Source of the DNA: Thalassovita sp. | GTDB taxonomy: Bacteria; Pseudomonadota; Alphaproteobacteria; Rhodobacterales; Rhodobacteraceae | NCBI GenBank assembly: GCA_017792425.1 | Contig: CP051233.1 | Coordinates: 964,402 to 1,028,401, forward strand | Length of the DNA stretch: 64,000 nucleotides | Reading direction: 5' to 3' | Shown here: positions 24,821 through 32,189 of the stretch, in pieces | Layout of the letters: each line of letters opens with the position of its first letter | Position numbering within the stretch: position 1 is the stretch's first letter | Notes under the pieces: model-generated | Seen by the model: only the letters and a program-made list of their open reading frames with translations | What the model was told of the DNA's origin: nothing | Database searches by the model: none | Translations under genes and position numbers: made by a program

Positions 24821-25629
24821 TGAAAAACGTCATTGAAGACATCGACGAAACCACCCCTGAAATGCTCGAAGCCAGTGGAAAGACGAAAGCGGTGACGGTC
24901 AAGCCGCGGGTACAATCCGTGGCGCGTGCGGCAAAGATTCTTTTTTGCGTCGCCGAAAGTGAAGCCGGCATGAGCGCGGCAGAGATCCGCGAAACCACTG
25001 GATTGCCAACACAGGCGACCTATCATCTGTTACAGACTTTACAGGCAATCTCCCTGCTTCGTCGGGGCACCAACAACAATTACGTTCTGGGATTGCGTGT
25101 CGGCGACTTGATCGACGGTTTCCGCAATCATTTCTCTTGCCCAGACGAATTGCGCTCGATTGTCAAACGAGTGGCGGAAAAGACCGGCGAAACCAGCTAT
25201 GCGTCCGGTTGGTATGATGGCGATCTGGTATCATTGGCTGTCGAGACCGGGACAAACCCCATTCACGCGTCCATCGGTCAGAAACACTTGGGCGGTTTTA
25301 TTCATGCCAGAGCTTCGGGAAAGCTATTGTTGGCATTGTCGGACGAGAGCTCCCAGCAAGCCTTCTTTGCGAGCCACGATCTCGACCCGCTCACTGAAAA
25401 CACGCTCACCACAAAAAGCCAATTGATCTCCGAATTTCAGGAAATTCGAGAAACAGGGTATGCCCTGGATCGTGAGGAATATGCTCTTGGGTTGACCTGC
25501 TTAGCCGTGCCGGTGCGCCTCGCAGGAGATACGTACGCGCTGTGCGTCTCCGGGCCGACTCCCCGTATGAAAAAAGAATTTCGGAAAATAAAGGGTATCG
25601 TTGACAGAGAAATTGGAGTTCCCATTTGA
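24817..25629 (+). CDS. IclR-family transcriptional regulator
   Basis: A 270-residue IclR regulator: a winged helix-turn-helix at about residues 25-90 (SVARAAKILFCVAE, then TGLPTQATYHLLQTL), and an effector domain with GETSYASGWYDGD and a C-terminal GLTCLAVPVR. A 25-residue charged leader precedes the DNA-binding domain. Two ATG codons at 24817 and 24820 are possible; both overlap the reductase stop. As the last gene of the oxygenase cluster it probably senses the pathway substrate or an intermediate and controls the promoter near 15.7 kb. Repressor or activator role is unknown. Confidence 0.92.
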   Translation: MMKNVIEDIDETTPEMLEASGKTKAVTVKPRVQSVARAAKILFCVAESEAGMSAAEIRETTGLPTQATYHLLQTLQAISLLRRGTNNNYVLGLRVGDLIDGFRNHFSCPDELRSIVKRVAEKTGETSYASGWYDGDLVSLAVETGTNPIHASIGQKHLGGFIHARASGKLLLALSDESSQQAFFASHDLDPLTENTLTTKSQLISEFQEIRETGYALDREEYALGLTCLAVPVRLAGDTYALCVSGPTPRMKKEFRKIKGIVDREIGVPI

Positions 25630-25782
25630 ACGGCTCACAGCCCGATACTATCGTCCAGCTTCGGTGCCGGTTTCTTTCGAGCTCGTTCTACTTCTCCCGC
25701 TCTTCCCTGATCTCGTTAGCGCAGGCGTTGTCCAGACCGACTAGGTGGGGTCGATTGCGGCTGAGTGCTCAATCCCCCTTTT

Positions 25783-25820
25783 GGGGTCACCGCATAAAAG
25801 TGACCATATTGTCCGACTCG
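25783..25820 (+). repeat. Candidate left terminal inverted repeat of a Tn3-family element
   Basis: GGGGTCACCGCATAAAAG begins at 25783, reading inward toward the resolvase gene. Tn3-family ends are about 38 bp and start with GGGG, and this one lies 30 bases outside the resolvase stop. No matching right end was found by eye, as expected for a decayed element. A CCCC-TTTT-GGGG hairpin overlaps the outer edge, so the match could be a terminator instead. Confidence 0.3.
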
Positions 25821-25848
25821 CACGAACTTTAGGGGAACATCTGTGTTT

Positions 25849-26409
25849 TCAGCCTGCTTTTTGGTCACTGAGTGCATTGTAGAGGCTGGTTTTACTGATT
25901 TTGAGGCGGGCAGCGGCCTCGCGGACCGTCAATCCATCGCTGATATGAGCTCTGGCCTGCTCCAGCTTTTTGGGGGTGACGACAGGCTTGCGTCCGCCTT
26001 TTCTGCCGCGCGTTGCGGCGGCCTTCAAACCGGCCTGTGTGCGCTCGACAATGAGGTCACGTTCGAACTGCGCAAGCGCACCGAACAGATGGAAGATTAA
26101 TGTGCCGCCGGTGGTGGTCGTGTCCACGCCCTCGGTCAGGGATCTGAATCCAACGCCGCGGTCGCCGAGCTCTGTCACGGTTTCCACCAAGTGCTTCATA
26201 GACCGGCCCAGGCGGTCGAGTTTCCAGACCACGAGCGTGTCGCCCTTGCGCAGAAAGGCCAGGGCATCATTCAGGCCCGGGCGGTCTGCTTTCGCGCCGG
26301 AAATGACATCCTCAAACACGGTTTCACATCCGGCAGCTTTGAGCGCATCCACTTGCGGTTTCAGCTTTTGGTCTGTTGTCGAGACCCGCACATATCCAAT
26401 CAGTGCCAT
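25849..26409 (-). CDS. Tn3-type serine resolvase/invertase
   Basis: A 186-residue small serine recombinase. The catalytic Ser10 lies in IGYVRVSTTDQ, followed by WKLDRLGRS near residue 70 and the E-helix segment ALAQFERDLIVERTQAGL, and a C-terminal helix-turn-helix (VREAAARLKISKTSLYNAL). It is full length and seems intact. It is divergent from a decayed Tn3 transposase fragment that begins at 26544, the arrangement of tnpR and tnpA around a res site in Tn3-like transposons. It may still act on the res-like DNA beside it. GC and codon use do not differ strongly from its neighbours. Confidence 0.92.
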   Translation of the reverse strand: MALIGYVRVSTTDQKLKPQVDALKAAGCETVFEDVISGAKADRPGLNDALAFLRKGDTLVVWKLDRLGRSMKHLVETVTELGDRGVGFRSLTEGVDTTTTGGTLIFHLFGALAQFERDLIVERTQAGLKAAATRGRKGGRKPVVTPKKLEQARAHISDGLTVREAAARLKISKTSLYNALSDQKAG

Positions 26410-26543
26410 GAAGATAGCCTTGTCCGTTTTCCTGTCCTTAAATCAACTTTTCCGCCTTCCCGTTTTCAAGCCATATTGGCGGACGGAACGGGAGGTTCCA
26501 GCAAACGAGCGTTTCACGGACAGGGATAGGAAGAGGGTATTTC
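26410..26543. promoter_or_regulatory. Candidate res site between tnpR and tnpA remnant
   Basis: This 134-bp spacer between divergent resolvase and transposase starts contains TGTCCG-type half sites in opposite orientation (TTGTCCGTTTTCCTGTCC near 26420 and CACGGACAGGGATAGG near 26516) and further GGCGGACGGAA. Res sites of Tn3-like elements lie in this place and are built of such inverted resolvase half sites. The subsites were not matched to a consensus. Confidence 0.45.
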
Positions 26544-26826
26544 ATGGCACGGCGACAAATATTGACGGCAAGTTTTTTGGTCTCGACTGATGGCACCGCC
26601 CTCTGAGGATCGAGAGGTTGCGATGTATTGTTTCCTCACCCCAGACAAGATTGAGGCTGTTGCCAGAAAGCGAACCGTGGCCGCCCGTCTGAGCTATAGC
26701 GTGTCATTGGCTTACTTGCGCCATCCTAGGCGAGTTCGTGAGGTTGGAGAGCAGCCCAATCATGCGATTCTGGCCTTTCTTGTATCTCAGGTTGATGCCA
26801 GCATATTCCAATTTCACGGACTATGA
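26544..26826 (+). pseudogene. Tn3-family transposase (tnpA), decayed N-terminal fragment
   Basis: The frame opening at 26544 starts MARRQILT, the usual N-terminus of Tn3-family transposases, and then goes out of frame within 15 codons. A second frame from 26590 continues with DREVAMYCFLTPDKIEAVAR, ARLSYSVSLAYLRHP and NHAILAFLVSQV, matching in order the N-terminal DUF4158 region of these proteins. A full transposase is close to 1000 residues; only about 90 remain, with at least one frame change. The gene is dead. Nothing of the catalytic domain was found to its right. Confidence 0.65.
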
Positions 26827-27010
26827 TCGGTGCCCGCAGACGCAACGTGAACATATTGAGAAGTTATGGCCTGGTTCGGATATCAGGCCTTCTTTCTTGT
26901 GGTGACGGACCGGAGCTGATCGACAGATTGATCGCTCATGGGTTGGCGCGGTTTTGTGATCGAGCTCTCGACTAGTAACATAGCCAGTCTGCCCCTGACC
27001 TTCGTTCATT

Positions 27011-27496
27011 TCAATGACTGAGGCCCGGATCACGGTCGATCTCCCTGTCAATCTCCCGGTCGTTCTCGACCTCCTGATCCTTCTCCTGGTCGCGGTCGCC
27101 CTCGATCTCCAGCTTTTCGCGCGGCTTGTTCAACACGACCTTCAGCCGCTCGTTGACGGACGGCTTGCGCTCTTCACGCCCGGTGTCCTCGCCAAGCTCC
27201 GGATCGCTGTGCCCGTCCAGCTTGTGAACCGCCGCCTGGCCGTTCCGGCCCGCGTCCTTCTCCATGATCTCTTTCAGGCGCTCCCGCGCATAGTTGCGCC
27301 CGCGCGTCTGTTTTTCGTCGCTCTGCCCACCGCGATCCTTGCCCATGACCCGCGCCAACCGTTCCCGCATTTCCTCCGGCCCGGCCCCCGCGCCGCGCTC
27401 TTTCGCAGCCGCTGCCCTGTGCTTGCAGGGGCATGCGTTCTCTCTCTGTTTTCTATGAAGTTTGAATGGGGCGACGATGTTCGCTGCCAGAGGCAA
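27011..27496 (-). CDS. Highly charged hypothetical protein, possible tail of a mobilisation protein
   Basis: Up to 161 residues, very rich in Arg, Glu, Asp and Lys. Two related segments occur: RERLARVMGKDRG and RERLKEIMEKDAG, plus NERLKVVLNKPREK, so the protein appears built from repeats of an RERL..VM/IM.KD unit. The tail is a low-complexity run of alternating acidic and basic residues (EKDQEVENDREIDREIDRD). I do not recognise a family. Such tails occur at the ends of relaxases and related plasmid proteins, and the neighbouring Tn3 remnants make a fragment plausible. The true start is uncertain, since no clear ribosome site precedes 27496. Confidence 0.4.
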   Translation of the reverse strand: MPLAANIVAPFKLHRKQRENACPCKHRAAAAKERGAGAGPEEMRERLARVMGKDRGGQSDEKQTRGRNYARERLKEIMEKDAGRNGQAAVHKLDGHSDPELGEDTGREERKPSVNERLKVVLNKPREKLEIEGDRDQEKDQEVENDREIDREIDRDPGLSH

Positions 27497-27572
27497 GCGA
27501 CCAAAAGGGATTACAAGCGACAGGTCGTGCGAATGATTTCAATGACTTAATGGGTAGAGAGGGTTGGATTCT

Positions 27573-27596
27573 AGACCCATCTCCTCCGCCACTTTC
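27573..27596 (+). repeat. RNA-3'-end-like segment, copy 1 of a 24-bp imperfect direct repeat
   Basis: AGACCC followed by CTCCGCCACTTTC, preceded at 27561 by GGGTT. The pattern looks like the acceptor end and CCA of a tRNA-like gene. No 5' half with a matching acceptor stem is found, so it is at most a 3' remnant. The same segment recurs at 52229-52252 in the same orientation with 20 of 24 identical bases, and both have ATTTCAATGA a little upstream. A strong terminator follows 18 bases later. Confidence 0.4.
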
Positions 27597-27613
27597 ATAA
27601 AGTGAACCCGATC

Positions 27614-27640
27614 AAAGGCCCCCTCGCGGGCCTTTTTTCT
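27614..27640 (+). terminator. Rho-independent terminator
   Basis: AAAGGCCC-CCTCGC-GGGCCTTTTTT forms an 8-bp GC-rich stem with a 6-base loop, followed by a T-rich run on the plus strand. There is no plus-strand protein gene just upstream, so it appears to end a short RNA or to be the original terminator of the RNA gene whose 3' remnant lies at 27573-27596. Confidence 0.75.
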
Positions 27641-27857
27641 TTTTGTTTCAAAGGTATTTAGCCTTAGGCACGGGGCTGCAGAGACTGGCGCTGGGCAGGA
27701 AATTGGTCTCTGAATGGCTTTTGTCTCTGAACCAACGCCCTTGGGTGTCGACAGGTCGGTGGTTGAAAGTGAATTGAAATCAGTGGCTTGCTATTTTTTG
27801 ACCACGGGGCTGTTGGAAAGAACGCTTGGTCGGGTGAAAGGGATAGCAACCCGAAGA

Positions 27858-28031
27858 TCACTCGTGTGCGAATATTGGCTCAACAACAAAGACAATGATC
27901 GAAGTCCAGAAAACGACCGCCAGCAGCACCACCAAGCCCAGACCAGCACCTGGCTTTGCTCTCTTTTCTCTGAGTGTGGTGACTTGATCTTGCGCAGTTT
28001 CAGCAGAGAAGTCCGGAAGCCGTTTCTTCAT
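27858..28031 (-). CDS. Small single-span membrane protein
   Basis: A 57-residue protein: a charged N-terminal half (MKKRLPDFSAETAQDQVT), then one strongly hydrophobic segment of about 23 residues (GLGLVVLLAVVFWTSIIVFV) and a short tail ending FAHE. The start at 28031 has AAGGTGG about ten bases upstream; an ATG 12 codons earlier is possible but weaker. I do not recognise a family. It is divergent from the TRAP operon across about 135 bases, so the two may share a regulatory region. It could be a small regulatory membrane peptide. Confidence 0.55.
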   Translation of the reverse strand: MKKRLPDFSAETAQDQVTTLREKRAKPGAGLGLVVLLAVVFWTSIIVFVVEPIFAHE

Positions 28032-28167
28032 TGTTCTTTTTCCACCTTGTTGGGTTGTGATACCCATCGGGCACAGAGGATTGACCTTACGTCAACGATC
28101 GCGATAAAAAAAGTTGACAAAAAGTTTCCTGAGTGACAACACTTCAGCAACAACTGGAGGAGGTTTC

Positions 28168-28245
28168 ATGCAAAGCGCTCGGCTGTATCGGCCGTGCACC
28201 CATTCTTGCAGCCATTCGCTGGAGAATAAGGGTGCTCGACCATGA
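28168..28245 (+). CDS. 25-codon leader ORF coupled to dctQ
   Basis: An ATG at 28168 has a near-ideal GGAGGAGG ribosome site 6 bases upstream. The frame runs 25 codons and stops at a TGA that overlaps the dctQ ATG (ATGA at 28242-28245). The dctQ start itself has only a weak site inside this frame. The peptide begins MQSARLYRPCTHSCSHS and has no signal or membrane segment. The arrangement suggests translational coupling: ribosomes finishing the leader reinitiate at dctQ. Whether the peptide has its own role, for example in attenuation, is unknown. Confidence 0.5.
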   Translation: MQSARLYRPCTHSCSHSLENKGARP

Positions 28246-28742
28246 CCACTATTGACCGTGTCTCGGAGTTTTCCCGCGTTGTCGGGAGGCTGGTGTCTTG
28301 GGTGCTTTTCGCTTTGATGCTGTTGTCCGTAGCCGACGTTCTACTGCGGAAGTTCGCAAACTCCCCCATCCCTTGGGCTTTCGACGTTGCGACACAGCTT
28401 TTCGCTCTGCACTTTATGTTAGCGACTGCCTATGCGCTGGTCGATGGTGAGCATGTCAGCGTGGGGCTTGTGCGCGACCGCATGTCTCCGCGCGGAAGTG
28501 CGCTTCTCGATATCGTCGCCTACCTTGCTCTTTTCCTGCCCTTCTGCATCGCTCTGATCTACTACGGTTGGAATTTCGCGGATCGCGCCTGGCAATACGG
28601 TGAACGTAGCCAGAGTGCTGCCGCGATCCCGGTAGCATGGATAAAGACCATCATTCCGATCACCGGTGCCATTCTCGCTTTGCAGGGTCTCGCCATCTTG
28701 GCGCGCGCGTTTCGCGTGTTACGGACGGGAGTGTCGGTATGA
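28242..28742 (+). CDS. TRAP transporter small permease (DctQ family)
   Basis: A 166-residue membrane protein with four predicted spans, the size of DctQ. The second-span region contains the usual DVLLRKFANSPIPWAFDV, matching the family's RY..N..I.W..E/D pattern. It pairs with DctM for binding-protein-dependent, ion-driven uptake. The start overlaps the stop of the leader ORF, and the stop overlaps the dctM start by 4 bases, so the operon is tightly coupled. Substrate is unknown but probably a carboxylic acid handled by the acyl-CoA genes at 32-36 kb. Confidence 0.9.
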   Translation: MTTIDRVSEFSRVVGRLVSWVLFALMLLSVADVLLRKFANSPIPWAFDVATQLFALHFMLATAYALVDGEHVSVGLVRDRMSPRGSALLDIVAYLALFLPFCIALIYYGWNFADRAWQYGERSQSAAAIPVAWIKTIIPITGAILALQGLAILARAFRVLRTGVSV

Positions 28743-30064
28743 GCCCTGAATTTCTGACTCTCGCGATGTTCGTTGGATTGCTGATCGGCATCTTTTCGGG
28801 ACATCCGTTGGCCTTCGTTCTCGGCGGCTTGTCGATCATTTTCGCCTGGCTGGGTCCGGGGCTTCGGGTCATGCCGATCCTAATCGGTCGTATTTACAGT
28901 CAGATGGATAATTACATCCTGATCGCCATCCCGATGTTTATCTTGATGGCGCGGCTTCTGAGCGACTCTGGCGTCACGGACAAGATGTTTGACGTGCTCA
29001 GATTGGCCTTCGGGCGCCTCACCGGAGGGGTTGGGATCGCCGTGGTCATCATTTCGGTCATTCTCGCCGCCACCACCGGTATCATTGGTGCGTCGATGAC
29101 CGTAATGGGGATGCTAGCACTCCCCTCGATGCTGAAATACGGCTACCAGAAAGAACTGAGCACGGGCGTTATTGCCGCGGGCGGATCTCTGGGTATTCTG
29201 ATCCCGCCTAGCATTATGTTGGTTATTCTCGGAAGCTATGCGCAGATCTCGGTGGGGCAGCTTTTTGCGGCAGCATTGTTCCCTGGCCTCATGCTGGCCT
29301 CGCTTTATGCCTGCTACGTTTTCGTCGTGACGCGGTTTCGCCCTGACTGGGGACCTGCTGCAAGTGACGAGGAACTGGCGGCGGTCAGCAAGGCGGAGCT
29401 TTACAAACAGGCGCTCACCTCGGCTGTGCCGCCGCTTCTTCTCATTCTTGGCGTACTCGGCTCCATCTTTGCAGGAATTGCGACGACGACCGAGGCGGCG
29501 TCGATCGGAGCGTTCCTCACGCTGATCCTCGTGATCGCACGCGGCATGTTCTCGTGGAAAATGCTGGCCGAGGCGCTCTGGGCGTCGGCCAAGACGTCAG
29601 CGATGGTGCTGTTCGTCGTTGTCGGTGCGACTGCCTTCACCGGGGTATTCTTTGCCATCGGCGGGGCCAAGATCGTCGACCAGTTCATTGGCGACCTTGG
29701 GCTCGGCCCCTGGGGCACTTTCCTGATCATGATGGTGGTGGTGTTCCTGCTCGGCATGATCCTCGATTGGCTCGGGATCGTGCTAATCTGCCTGCCTGTC
29801 TTTTTGCCCATCGTCATCAGCTTCGGGTTCGACCCGATGTGGTTCGTGATGATGGTGGCCATCGTTCTTCAAACCTCGTTCCTGACGCCGCCCTTTGGCT
29901 ATGCGCTCTTCTACCTCGAAGGCGTTGCGCCCCCAGGCGTCACGATCGGACACATCTACCGCGGTATCCTGCCTTTCGTGGCGCTGATCGTGGTAGGTGG
30001 CACCCTCTGTGCCGTCTTTCCAGGGATTATCACTTGGTTGCCGGAGCAGATTTTCGCGCGATGA
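28739..30064 (+). CDS. TRAP transporter large permease (DctM family)
   Basis: A 441-residue membrane protein with about 12 spans. Family features include GIFSGHPLAFVLGG at the start, the conserved GGSLGILIPPSI near residue 150 and the C-terminal TPPFGYALFYLEGVAP. It carries the transport pathway. The ATG at 28739 overlaps the dctQ stop; longer open sequence to the left only overlaps dctQ. The receptor gene follows after 37 bases. Confidence 0.94.
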   Translation: MSPEFLTLAMFVGLLIGIFSGHPLAFVLGGLSIIFAWLGPGLRVMPILIGRIYSQMDNYILIAIPMFILMARLLSDSGVTDKMFDVLRLAFGRLTGGVGIAVVIISVILAATTGIIGASMTVMGMLALPSMLKYGYQKELSTGVIAAGGSLGILIPPSIMLVILGSYAQISVGQLFAAALFPGLMLASLYACYVFVVTRFRPDWGPAASDEELAAVSKAELYKQALTSAVPPLLLILGVLGSIFAGIATTTEAASIGAFLTLILVIARGMFSWKMLAEALWASAKTSAMVLFVVVGATAFTGVFFAIGGAKIVDQFIGDLGLGPWGTFLIMMVVVFLLGMILDWLGIVLICLPVFLPIVISFGFDPMWFVMMVAIVLQTSFLTPPFGYALFYLEGVAPPGVTIGHIYRGILPFVALIVVGGTLCAVFPGIITWLPEQIFAR

Positions 30065-30101
30065 CAGCATCGCTTTTCAGAGCCCAACGGGAGGAACTTA
30101 C

Positions 30102-31202
30102 ATGCATATGAAAATTGGAAGCGCGGCTCTGGCTGCCGCGCTGGCGGTCGCATCGACAGCCTACGCTCAGGAAGAGGTTACGCTCAGCATGACCACGGTC
30201 TGGCCAGAAGGTATCAACCTGATCGACAGCGACAGGCACTTCGTCGAAACGGTTAACGCCATCGGTGCTGGCAAGGTGCAGATCGACTTCATGCCCGGCG
30301 GCACGTTGGTGCCGTCGACAGAGGTCTTCGGTGCAGTGCAGTCGGGTGGTGTCGATATGGGCACCGATTGGCCGGGCTATTGGGCCGGGACTGACAGTAC
30401 CTTCTCACTCCTTGGATCTTTTCCGATGCTCTTTACTCTGCCCGACTATGTGCTCTGGGTCACCGAGTGGGGAGGGCAAGAACTCTTCGACGAAGTCTAC
30501 GGAAAATACGGTATGAAATACCTGCCAATCCTAGTGGTTTCGACCGAAAGCGGTCTGCGCGCAAACAAGTCGCTCCCGAATCTGGCTGCACTGGAAGGGG
30601 CGCGTATCCGCATGTCGGGCCGCCCGCAGGGTCAAATCCTGGAAGCGCTTGGAGCCGCACAAGTCACGCTTCCAGGCGGCGAAGTGTATCAGGCCCTCGA
30701 ACGTGGTGTGGTGGATGCCGCCGAATTCTCTGGCCCTGGCATCGATCTGGGAATGGGATTCCAGGAAGTCACCGATTTCTGGCAGTCTCCAGGATGGCAC
30801 CAACCGGGGTCTTTGAACGGGGTAATGATTGATCTTAAAGTCTGGAACAACCTATCGGAAGAGCAGCAAGCGATACTCGAAACTGCGGCGCACGCCAATA
30901 TGCTCTGGACCATCGGCTACTACGAGAAGGGTGCCACCGAAGCGGTGAAGGCCTTCGCCGAAGCGGACACTCAGGTCGAGACGCTGTCTGATGAAGATCT
31001 CTCGCGCCTTCAGGATATTGCCAATAGTATCTTGGTCGATGAGGCGTGCCAGAATCCAACCTACGCCAAGGTAGCGGCAAGTCAGATCGAGTATCTTCAA
31101 GACTACGGACAATGGCGCGGGATGCAGGGTGAATTTGCCATGGGGCGCAATCTTTCGAGCCTTCCTGACCTGGAAGCTATCAAGGCCTGCGCGACTGAGT
31201 GA
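30102..31202 (+). CDS. TRAP transporter substrate-binding protein (DctP family)
   Basis: A 366-residue periplasmic receptor. A Sec signal peptide covers about residues 1-23 with the cleavage site after AYA (AYAQEEVTL). Conserved DctP parts include GARIRMSGRPQGQILEALGA, with the Arg that normally pairs with a substrate carboxylate, and LKVWNNLSEEQQAILE. At 366 residues it belongs to the longer TRAP receptors often seen for mannitol, 2-oxo acids or lactate-type ligands. GGGAGGA lies upstream of the ATG at 30102; a second ATG at 30108 is possible. A strong terminator follows. Confidence 0.92.
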   Translation: MHMKIGSAALAAALAVASTAYAQEEVTLSMTTVWPEGINLIDSDRHFVETVNAIGAGKVQIDFMPGGTLVPSTEVFGAVQSGGVDMGTDWPGYWAGTDSTFSLLGSFPMLFTLPDYVLWVTEWGGQELFDEVYGKYGMKYLPILVVSTESGLRANKSLPNLAALEGARIRMSGRPQGQILEALGAAQVTLPGGEVYQALERGVVDAAEFSGPGIDLGMGFQEVTDFWQSPGWHQPGSLNGVMIDLKVWNNLSEEQQAILETAAHANMLWTIGYYEKGATEAVKAFAEADTQVETLSDEDLSRLQDIANSILVDEACQNPTYAKVAASQIEYLQDYGQWRGMQGEFAMGRNLSSLPDLEAIKACATE

Positions 31203-31221
31203 TTGTCAAGCAGACCTGAAA

Positions 31222-31254
31222 AGAAGAAGGGCCCGGTTTTCGGGCCCTTCTTCT
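31222..31254. terminator. Bidirectional terminator between dctP and XRE-cupin gene
   Basis: A perfect 14-bp stem (AGAAGAAGGGCCCG and its complement) with a GTTTT loop. It sits between two convergent genes, 20 bases after the dctP stop and 27 bases before the stop of the leftward regulator gene. The A-rich left and T-rich right arms give a T-rich tail in either direction, so it can serve both transcripts. Confidence 0.85.
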
Positions 31255-31280
31255 ATTTGTCCGAGCGGTTGTGCTGCGGT

Positions 31281-31877
31281 TTAGTCGCGGATGATCACCA
31301 CGAAGGCACGCGCCTGCCTGCCACCAATGGCGTAGCCATAGTGATCCTGATCTGCGTCGAACTGAATGCAGTCGCCTTCGTTTAACACCAGTTCCATTCC
31401 CATGTATTTGAACATCATCTGCCCTTCGAGCATCAACAGCACCTCTTCGCCTTTGTGGCGATTGATCGGCGGTCGCTCCTTTTTGGTCCAGATCGGTAGG
31501 GTCAGGAAATAGACCTCGGCGCGAGGATTGGCCTTCGTCAGGTCGCCGATTTCGTATCGGTAGCCCACATTGCTCCCATTGCGGTTGACGGGGCGAAGCT
31601 CACCCGCTCGCAGCACGCTGATCGGTTTTCGCTCGCCTTCTGGCATGAATACTTCGGCGAGAGATACTCCATAAGCTTCAGAGAGCTTGGTCATGACTGC
31701 AATCGATGGCGAAGCCTGTCCGCGTTCGACTTTGGAAAGGTAGCCTTTGGTGACGCCAATCTCGTTCGCTGTCCAGTCAAGCGTATAGCCGGCCTTTTTT
31801 CTAACATCCCGAAGCCGCCGTCCGAGTTCTTGCGCCCTATCGATTTGTTCCAAGTTCCACCCCTTTTGTGTCCTCAA
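31281..31877 (-). CDS. XRE-family regulator with C-terminal cupin domain
   Basis: A 198-residue regulator. The helix-turn-helix is at residues 19-76 (YTLDWTANEIGVTKGYLSKVERG) and a small cupin barrel at about 115-197 (GEEVLLMLEGQ, then LNEGDCIQFDADQDH). In this family the cupin binds a small metabolite and the helix-turn-helix a palindromic site. It faces the TRAP operon across a terminator and is divergent from the acyl-CoA genes at 32.2 kb, so it likely controls one or both. Two sites sharing TATCATA lie in front of its gene and are candidate operators. Ligand unknown. Confidence 0.9.
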   Translation of the reverse strand: MRTQKGWNLEQIDRAQELGRRLRDVRKKAGYTLDWTANEIGVTKGYLSKVERGQASPSIAVMTKLSEAYGVSLAEVFMPEGERKPISVLRAGELRPVNRNGSNVGYRYEIGDLTKANPRAEVYFLTLPIWTKKERPPINRHKGEEVLLMLEGQMMFKYMGMELVLNEGDCIQFDADQDHYGYAIGGRQARAFVVIIRD

Positions 31878-31983
31878 AGTATCATAGAAGGAAAGGCGAT
31901 TTGGACAAGTTTTTAGCGGCGTCCGAGTGAGCCGGGCTCTTGTGGAACCCGCAACACACCTGCCAGGTGCTGGAGAGGTTTCA

Positions 31984-31998
31984 TTTATGTATCATAAA
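31984..31998. promoter_or_regulatory. Palindromic candidate operator for the XRE-cupin regulator
   Basis: TTTATG-TAT-CATAAA is a perfect palindrome in the divergent region between the regulator and the acyl-CoA synthetase gene. A partial copy, GTATCATAGA, lies at 31879-31888, next to the regulator start. The shared core TATCATA and the location suggest binding by the XRE-cupin protein, with autoregulation. This is inferred from symmetry and position only. Confidence 0.5.
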
Positions 31999-32022
31999 GT
32001 GCGAAGGCGTGGAAACTTATAG

Positions 32023-32055
32023 TTGACACTTAGTATTTTTAAATGAAACACTAAG
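32023..32055 (+). promoter_or_regulatory. Candidate -35 element and inverted repeat upstream of the acyl-CoA synthetase
   Basis: TTGACA at 32023-32028 is followed at once by an inverted repeat, CTTAGTATTT at 32029-32038 and AAACACTAAG at 32046-32055, matching at 9 of 10 positions. The region is AT-rich and lies about 135-165 bases before the synthetase start. A repressor bound to the repeat would cover the promoter spacer. No good -10 box was seen at 16-18 bases from TTGACA, so the promoter call is weak. Confidence 0.35.
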
Positions 32056-32189
32056 GAAACTTTTTTAAGTTCGGGACCTGCGCCAAGGGAGGGGCGTTCC
32101 ACGATGCAACTAATCAAGACACTTAGATTGGGGCATGAGCGGATGTCCAATGGCGGGGAAGTCCTGCGCATCAAACGGACTGTGCACTG

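Noticed and set aside
27014..27550. A 178-codon plus-strand frame with a hydrophobic N-terminus
   Set aside because: The hydrophobicity comes from reading the complement of a charged repeat region; the minus-strand frame shows repeated units and is more protein-like.
27540..27596. A complete tRNA or tmRNA gene
   Set aside because: A CCA-like 3' end and a downstream terminator exist, but no 5' acceptor strand, D arm or anticodon arm was found. Kept only as a 3'-end-like repeat.
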